Notes under the pieces: model-generated
Seen by the model: only the letters and a program-made list of their open reading frames with translations
What the model was told of the DNA's origin: nothing
Databases searched by the model: none
Shown here: positions 20,640 to 24,719 of the stretch, piece by piece
How positions within the stretch are numbered: position 1 is the stretch's first letter
Layout of the letters: each line of letters starts with the position of its first letter
IMG/VR virus record: IMGVR_UViG_3300018080_000571
Span: 1 to 24,719 of that record
Length of the DNA: 24,719 nucleotides
Source: a virus
Strand: one strand, 5' to 3'
Position numbers and translations under genes: made by a program

Positions 20640-23600
20640 ATGCCAAAGGATATTTTTGATCAAAGATCTGAAGTGCTTAGTCAAGAACCACGTGCTGATA
20701 TTTTTGAACAGCAAGCCGCAAAGACAGATAAAAAGCTGCAAGATCAATATAAATTAGGACGCCAGCAAGGCGATAAGTTGCTTGATCAATTAATATTACA
20801 AAGTGGTAAAAACCTTGCACCACCAGCTCCTAAACCAGAACCAGGCAGAGGAGTTGCAGGTTCATTTCAGCGTGGATTGCAATCCGGAGTCTCTGGGATT
20901 CCATTTGGTGGTCCACCTGCAGATGTTGAAAACGAAACGTGGTACGAGCATTTAGCAAAGCTTGGCGGTGGGGTCGTTTCAGATTTGCCAGCTATAATGT
21001 TAGGCGGAGAAGCTGGCGCAATTGCTGGAAGTTCAATTCCAGTCATTGGAACTGCGGTAGGAGGTGCAATGGGAGCCTTCATGTTGCCATCTTTATTAAA
21101 TCAGTCGTATCAAGAATATGCCAGGTATGCAAAAGATGGTCACGATTTAACGTTTGGTGAGTTTTTGTCGAGTGCAGGACGTATAACAAAGCAAACGGGT
21201 AAAGCGGGCATTATGGGAGCAGCTCTTGGAAAGGCGCACAAACTTTTACCGTATTTGCGTGAAATACCAGGTATGGATAAAATTTTAAATACCAGAATTG
21301 GAAAAGCTACTGGAGAAGTAGCTGCAGATATTGGCGCATTAACTGGAACACAGGCGGTCGTTGAAGGAGAAATTCCCTCAGGTCAAGATATCGCAGACAA
21401 TGCAGCATTGGTACTTGGTGCACGTGTTGGCGGTGCAGCGGCAAAAAAGTTAAAACTTGGTGATTCTATTGAAGCGCTAAGAAAACCAGTCCAAAAAGCT
21501 ATTCAACCAGCGCTGGATGCTATTGCAGATAAAACAGCAAAATTAATTCCAGAAGGATTGCAAAAGAAAGCTACGGCTTTAACAGAAAAAATAAAGGCGC
21601 TTAAATCTACAGCGCAAGAAGCAAAATTTTTTGAGATGCTAGAAGATCATATAGGCAAGCGCGATGCCCGTATGATCAGAAGTCAATTTAAGTGGAATCG
21701 TGAGTTAGCAAAACTAGAAAAGGCCGGCAAACTCCCAAAAGGTGCGCTTGAAGATATGATGTATTATCGTCAAAAAACGGGTAATCCGTTTAAAGAAGGT
21801 GATACATATGATGCACTAAAAAAAAGGCTTCCAGAACAAGCCAAAAGTTTTGTTGATAACGTTGTCGATAAGCACTTCAAAGAGACGTTAAAGAACTGGA
21901 ATGAAAGCCCAGATACACGCAATATTAATCCACGAGAAGCTTTAGAAGAAATATACTTACCTGGATTATATGAATATGATCCCAAAAAATACGCACGTGC
22001 ATATGAAGAAGTAAGTAAGCAATTTAAAACGCGCAATCCATTTACAAGTGAAAAAAAATTCTTAAGCTATATGGAGGCTTTTCAAGAAAAAGGATTAGTT
22101 CCTCGATATAAAAACATTGTTGATCTCATGAGGGCTTATGACCAAATAATGATTAAAACAATGGGAAACAATGAACTTTTGAAAGAAGTGAAATCGTACG
22201 AAAAAAACAATGGTATTAAATTAATCGTTAACCCGACTAACACAGCAGAGTATAGAAAAGCGCGTGCTAATGGATATGTTCCATTTGATGATGTTTTTCT
22301 AAGGCGATATGTTACTGGTGTAAAAGATGGCAAGCCAGTATATGCGACATCTGCACGTCCAGCACTTGTGCATCCAGAGTTTACTCAAGCTTTTCAAGGA
22401 GTCTTCAAAAAAAATGCATATACCCCCGAAAACCCCTTTTGGAAGTATTATGATTCGTTTAATGATATTGTTAGGTTTAATCGGGTAGCTATGTCTCCTT
22501 TTCATTATGTAGCACTTATGGAAAGTGCGTTAGGGTCAAAGGGGCCAAAAGCATTGCAATTCAAAAAATGGATGCAAGAGGGAAAAAACTTATTTAATAA
22601 TGAAGAGTTTATGGTTGATGCAGCTCAATCAGGGCTTGTAACGCGACCAATAAATGAATCTTCTTATAAAAAAGGCCAGTCATTGTTAGATAAAGGCCTT
22701 GCTCAATTAGAAAATAAAGGGTGGGATGCTGCGTCTAAAAATATAAAACGAGGGATGAGCTTTTTGTTTGATGAGTTCCACCCGTATTTAAAGTTAACAA
22801 CATGGCGTGAAATTGCTGATAATGTAATAAAAGATAGAGTTGCTGCAGGTACTCCGCCAGATGCTGCAGAAATTAAACAAATAAAAAAAGACGTGGCTAA
22901 ACACGTAAACAATATTTATGGCGGCCAAAAATGGGAAACCATGAAATGGCTAAACAACCCAAAAACCATGAAGATTATTCGTCGTATGATTGGATATCCT
23001 GATTGGACTACGTCGGCTATACGACAAGCTGCGGAAGCTTTTGATCCTGGTCTTCGGGGTGAACTATCTCGAAAATATTGGCGACAATACGGAGTTTCAA
23101 TGGCTGCGATTACAGCATTAATGCGAACGTTATCTAGCGGATTTACAAATATTGATCCAGATGCTTCACCAGCTGGAATTAGATGGGACATAAATAAAGC
23201 ATTAAATGGAATCATGGAGGATGACCCGACTAGGTGGTACCATTGGGCGCTTCCAGATATACCAATGAAAATTGCTGGTAAAATTTATAATCCTGGCAGA
23301 GATGAAAAAAATAGAAAACTGTATGTCCATGTAGGTAAACAAGCACTTGAGTTGGGCGGATATCGTACTGATTTTGTAAAGACTTTATTTAGCAAGGCTA
23401 GTCCACTCATTCAAATAGTCGGCAAACAGATAATCGGAGGAAGTCCGCAGTTAAGCGGCATGCCATATCCAGCTCAAGCCACATATAAAAGTGGACGTTT
23501 AGTTCCATGGAAAGGGACTGAATTTGGATCACTTGAAAATATTTTATCCCGTGCTCGAGATGTTTTAGAAAGCATGCTTCCATTTACTGTGCGAAATATA

Positions 23601-23828
23601 ACAGAAAAAGGCATTGCTCCATTTGTTGCATCTGGTGCAGGCGCTGTCCCTATATCTAAAAGTATGAGTCTTTTTAGCGCTGAGCCGCTTATTAAAAAAG
23701 CAATGAAGAAAAAAAATACCAAGGAATTAAATCGCATTAAACGTGTCTTGAAAAATAATGGTTATAGAGAGGGCCAAATTCGTGGGCGGTTTAATAAGAT
23801 GCGCAAAGAGATAAAAGAAGAAAGTTAA
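20640..23828 (+). CDS. Large internal virion (DNA ejection) protein
   Basis: The 1062-residue protein is the largest in the window. A duplicated DIFxQ motif stands near the N-terminus (DIFDQ and DIFEQ, about 4 and 20). Residues about 111-153 form a hydrophobic, Gly and Ala-rich stretch (AGAIAGSSIPVIGTAVGGAM), a good candidate for inserting into the host membrane. The remaining 900 residues are charged and helical, with an aromatic part YPDWTTSAIRQAAEAFDPG about 782-800 and a basic C-terminal helix. Such large proteins accompany DNA into the cell in T7, N4 and P22-type phages. No lytic transglycosylase motif was recognised, so an enzymatic role is not claimed. Confidence 0.62.
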   Translation: MPKDIFDQRSEVLSQEPRADIFEQQAAKTDKKLQDQYKLGRQQGDKLLDQLILQSGKNLAPPAPKPEPGRGVAGSFQRGLQSGVSGIPFGGPPADVENETWYEHLAKLGGGVVSDLPAIMLGGEAGAIAGSSIPVIGTAVGGAMGAFMLPSLLNQSYQEYARYAKDGHDLTFGEFLSSAGRITKQTGKAGIMGAALGKAHKLLPYLREIPGMDKILNTRIGKATGEVAADIGALTGTQAVVEGEIPSGQDIADNAALVLGARVGGAAAKKLKLGDSIEALRKPVQKAIQPALDAIADKTAKLIPEGLQKKATALTEKIKALKSTAQEAKFFEMLEDHIGKRDARMIRSQFKWNRELAKLEKAGKLPKGALEDMMYYRQKTGNPFKEGDTYDALKKRLPEQAKSFVDNVVDKHFKETLKNWNESPDTRNINPREALEEIYLPGLYEYDPKKYARAYEEVSKQFKTRNPFTSEKKFLSYMEAFQEKGLVPRYKNIVDLMRAYDQIMIKTMGNNELLKEVKSYEKNNGIKLIVNPTNTAEYRKARANGYVPFDDVFLRRYVTGVKDGKPVYATSARPALVHPEFTQAFQGVFKKNAYTPENPFWKYYDSFNDIVRFNRVAMSPFHYVALMESALGSKGPKALQFKKWMQEGKNLFNNEEFMVDAAQSGLVTRPINESSYKKGQSLLDKGLAQLENKGWDAASKNIKRGMSFLFDEFHPYLKLTTWREIADNVIKDRVAAGTPPDAAEIKQIKKDVAKHVNNIYGGQKWETMKWLNNPKTMKIIRRMIGYPDWTTSAIRQAAEAFDPGLRGELSRKYWRQYGVSMAAITALMRTLSSGFTNIDPDASPAGIRWDINKALNGIMEDDPTRWYHWALPDIPMKIAGKIYNPGRDEKNRKLYVHVGKQALELGGYRTDFVKTLFSKASPLIQIVGKQIIGGSPQLSGMPYPAQATYKSGRLVPWKGTEFGSLENILSRARDVLESMLPFTVRNITEKGIAPFVASGAGAVPISKSMSLFSAEPLIKKAMKKKNTKELNRIKRVLKNNGYREGQIRGRFNKMRKEIKEES

Positions 23829-23840
23829 TTGCAGAATTTA

Positions 23841-24005
23841 TCATATTCGCTCTCTTTGTAGTCCCCTGGCGATCTGTCGCAAAATCCATGTCCTCATTGG
23901 AATATTTCGCTTTGCTGCACATGCGCGTATTTCAGATAGTACTGACTCAGGAATTTCAATATTCATCTGCTTTAAGCCGTATTTCTTGCGTGATTCGCTT
24001 TTCAT
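23841..24005 (-). CDS. Ribbon-helix-helix DNA-binding regulator, 54 residues
   Basis: On the minus strand ATG 24005 (AAGGGA upstream) to TGA 23841 encodes 54 residues. The pattern fits the Arc/CopG-like ribbon-helix-helix fold: basic start MKSESRKKYG, strand LKQMNIEIPES (11-21), helix VLSEIRACAAKRNI (22-35), then MRTWILRQIARGLQRE as the second helix. Such proteins bind as dimers, often to tandem operator sites. Its 5' flank holds two AAAGTCTAG repeats at 22-bp spacing. It separates the ejection cluster from the fibre gene and points away from the latter. It could repress itself and the divergent fibre gene. Confidence 0.75.
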   Translation of the reverse strand: MKSESRKKYGLKQMNIEIPESVLSEIRACAAKRNIPMRTWILRQIARGLQRERI

Positions 24006-24118
24006 AATTAATTCCCTTGATAAAGTCTAGACCAATCTTGTAAAAAGTCTAGTTAATCTTTTTAAATCCATATTAGTGTGAAATCGTAGTAAGAAGCAAT
24101 TAATTTAGGAGAGTAGTA
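24006..24118. promoter_or_regulatory. Divergent control region with two AAAGTCTAG sites
   Basis: AAAGTCTAG occurs at 24022-24030 and 24044-24052, 22 bp apart, the first as part of the palindrome GTCTAGAC (24025-24032). A plus-strand -35-like TTGATA (24017-24022) and -10-like TGTAAA (24039-24044) flank the first site with 16-bp spacing. Binding of the ribbon-helix-helix protein here is inference. TAGGAGAG (24107-24113) is the site for the fibre gene. Confidence 0.5.
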
Positions 24119-24719
24119 ATGGCAATAAATAGAATAGGTACTGTTCGAGCTGTTGGTGTTAATTCACCTTTCGTAGATGTATATCCGGAACCGATAGTTG
24201 TTAATCGAGCTCCAACAACGTCAGACCGTGCAGAAGTCGGAACAATATGGATTGACCAGACTGGTAACGATATTTACATGTTACTGGAAGTGGTTGCAAA
24301 TGTTTCAACATGGACATCAATTGGTGCAGGTGCTTCATCATTTGATTCAGTAACATCAACAACATTTGTTAATGCAGGCACAACTATCACAGCCGGCACA
24401 GGCTTAACGGTTACAACAGGTAATCTTACAATTGGTGATTTAACGACCGAAGGCGTATTGTTTAATACCGCAGCAGGCGTTGTTCAATCAAATGCCGGAA
24501 CCGATGGACAGGTAATCATAGCTGCTACTGGAGCAGCGCCCGCATTTGCCAGCATAGTATCCGGTGATGGTTCTATGTCGATAACAGCTGGTGCAAATTC
24601 ATTGGATCTTCGTGTAACTGGTGCCGCAGCATCTACATTCCCAACAGATGCCGGGATAGCAACCCCAGTACTTGGTGCAACTACAATCAGTGGTGGCACA
24701 AATATTGGAACAACTGGTG
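24119..24719 (+). CDS. Tail fibre or adhesin protein, 5' part only
   Basis: ATG 24119 begins a frame open to the window's end (200 codons), so only the N-terminus is seen. TAGGAGAG precedes it by 5 bp. The start contains APTTSDRAEVGTIWIDQTGN (about 32-51), a virion-attachment pattern typical of phage tail fibres, followed by W-x-S-I-G. After about residue 73 it is threonine, glycine and alanine-rich with regular short strands (TTITAGTGLTVTTGNLTI; AGTDGQVIIAATGAAPAF), as in long beta-structured fibre shafts. It probably is a receptor-binding fibre, transcribed divergently from the regulator at 23841-24005. Total length and tip domain lie outside the window. Confidence 0.78.
   Translation, partial: MAINRIGTVRAVGVNSPFVDVYPEPIVVNRAPTTSDRAEVGTIWIDQTGNDIYMLLEVVANVSTWTSIGAGASSFDSVTSTTFVNAGTTITAGTGLTVTTGNLTIGDLTTEGVLFNTAAGVVQSNAGTDGQVIIAATGAAPAFASIVSGDGSMSITAGANSLDLRVTGAAASTFPTDAGIATPVLGATTISGGTNIGTTG

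Noticed and set aside
1-24719. tRNA genes and CRISPR arrays
   Set aside because: GGTTCGA-like strings (for example near 9622 and 16325) lie inside coding sequences without cloverleaf partners. The repeats at 1-120 and 449-491 lack spacers of CRISPR length.

Overview
The window looks like part of the genome of a short-tailed (podovirus-like) double-stranded DNA phage, AT-rich by eye and closely packed. Evidence: a large terminase, a P22-type portal, a scaffold-like protein, an N4-gp56-family major capsid protein, several tail genes without any sheath, tube or tape-measure candidate, and three consecutive genes resembling ejected internal virion proteins. A minus-strand lipoprotein with a C-terminal membrane segment resembles a unimolecular spanin, which points to a host with an outer membrane. 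No integrase, polymerase, endolysin, tRNA or CRISPR array was seen, so this is a segment of a larger genome. The host cannot be named from the sequence.

Layout. Bases 1-575 are non-coding: iteron-like ACTGACACTT repeats around an AT-rich core, then a 22-bp-period direct repeat just upstream of a promoter. Bases 576-3282 hold small genes: two unknowns, a RusA-like resolvase, a probable small terminase, two tiny proteins and an FMN-binding split-barrel (PNPOx-like) protein. Bases 3295-7874 encode the large terminase and the portal. Bases 7943-10273 are a mixed segment: small conserved phage proteins (DUF5661-like and DUF6496-like) on the plus strand, interleaved with two minus-strand lipoprotein or membrane genes. 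Bases 10282-12941 are scaffold and major capsid protein. Bases 12956-18629 are head-tail joining and tail genes, three of which carry a recurring FCCH-like beta domain. A tail-fibre-like gene lies inverted at 18695-19228. Bases 19329-23828 encode three probable ejection proteins. The window ends with an unlisted 54-residue ribbon-helix-helix regulator on the minus strand (23841-24005), divergent from a fibre gene that runs off the edge.

The most striking point is that two hallmark genes are interrupted by unrelated self-splicing elements, each with a LAGLIDADG endonuclease. The terminase ATPase P-loop is split by a 363-residue intein (3415-4503). The capsid gene is split after only 38 nt by a 741-bp group I intron (11288-12028) whose guide sequence, P7, P8, P9 and splice sites can all be read. 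Removing the intron joins a 12-codon exon to the rest and gives a 316-residue capsid protein. A reader relying on uninterrupted ORFs would miss the true capsid start.

The genes fit one pathway: small and large terminases package DNA through the portal into a capsid built by scaffold and coat protein; connector and nozzle-like proteins close the head; fibres bind the host; the three internal proteins are probably ejected to carry DNA across the envelope; the spanin-like protein would act at lysis.
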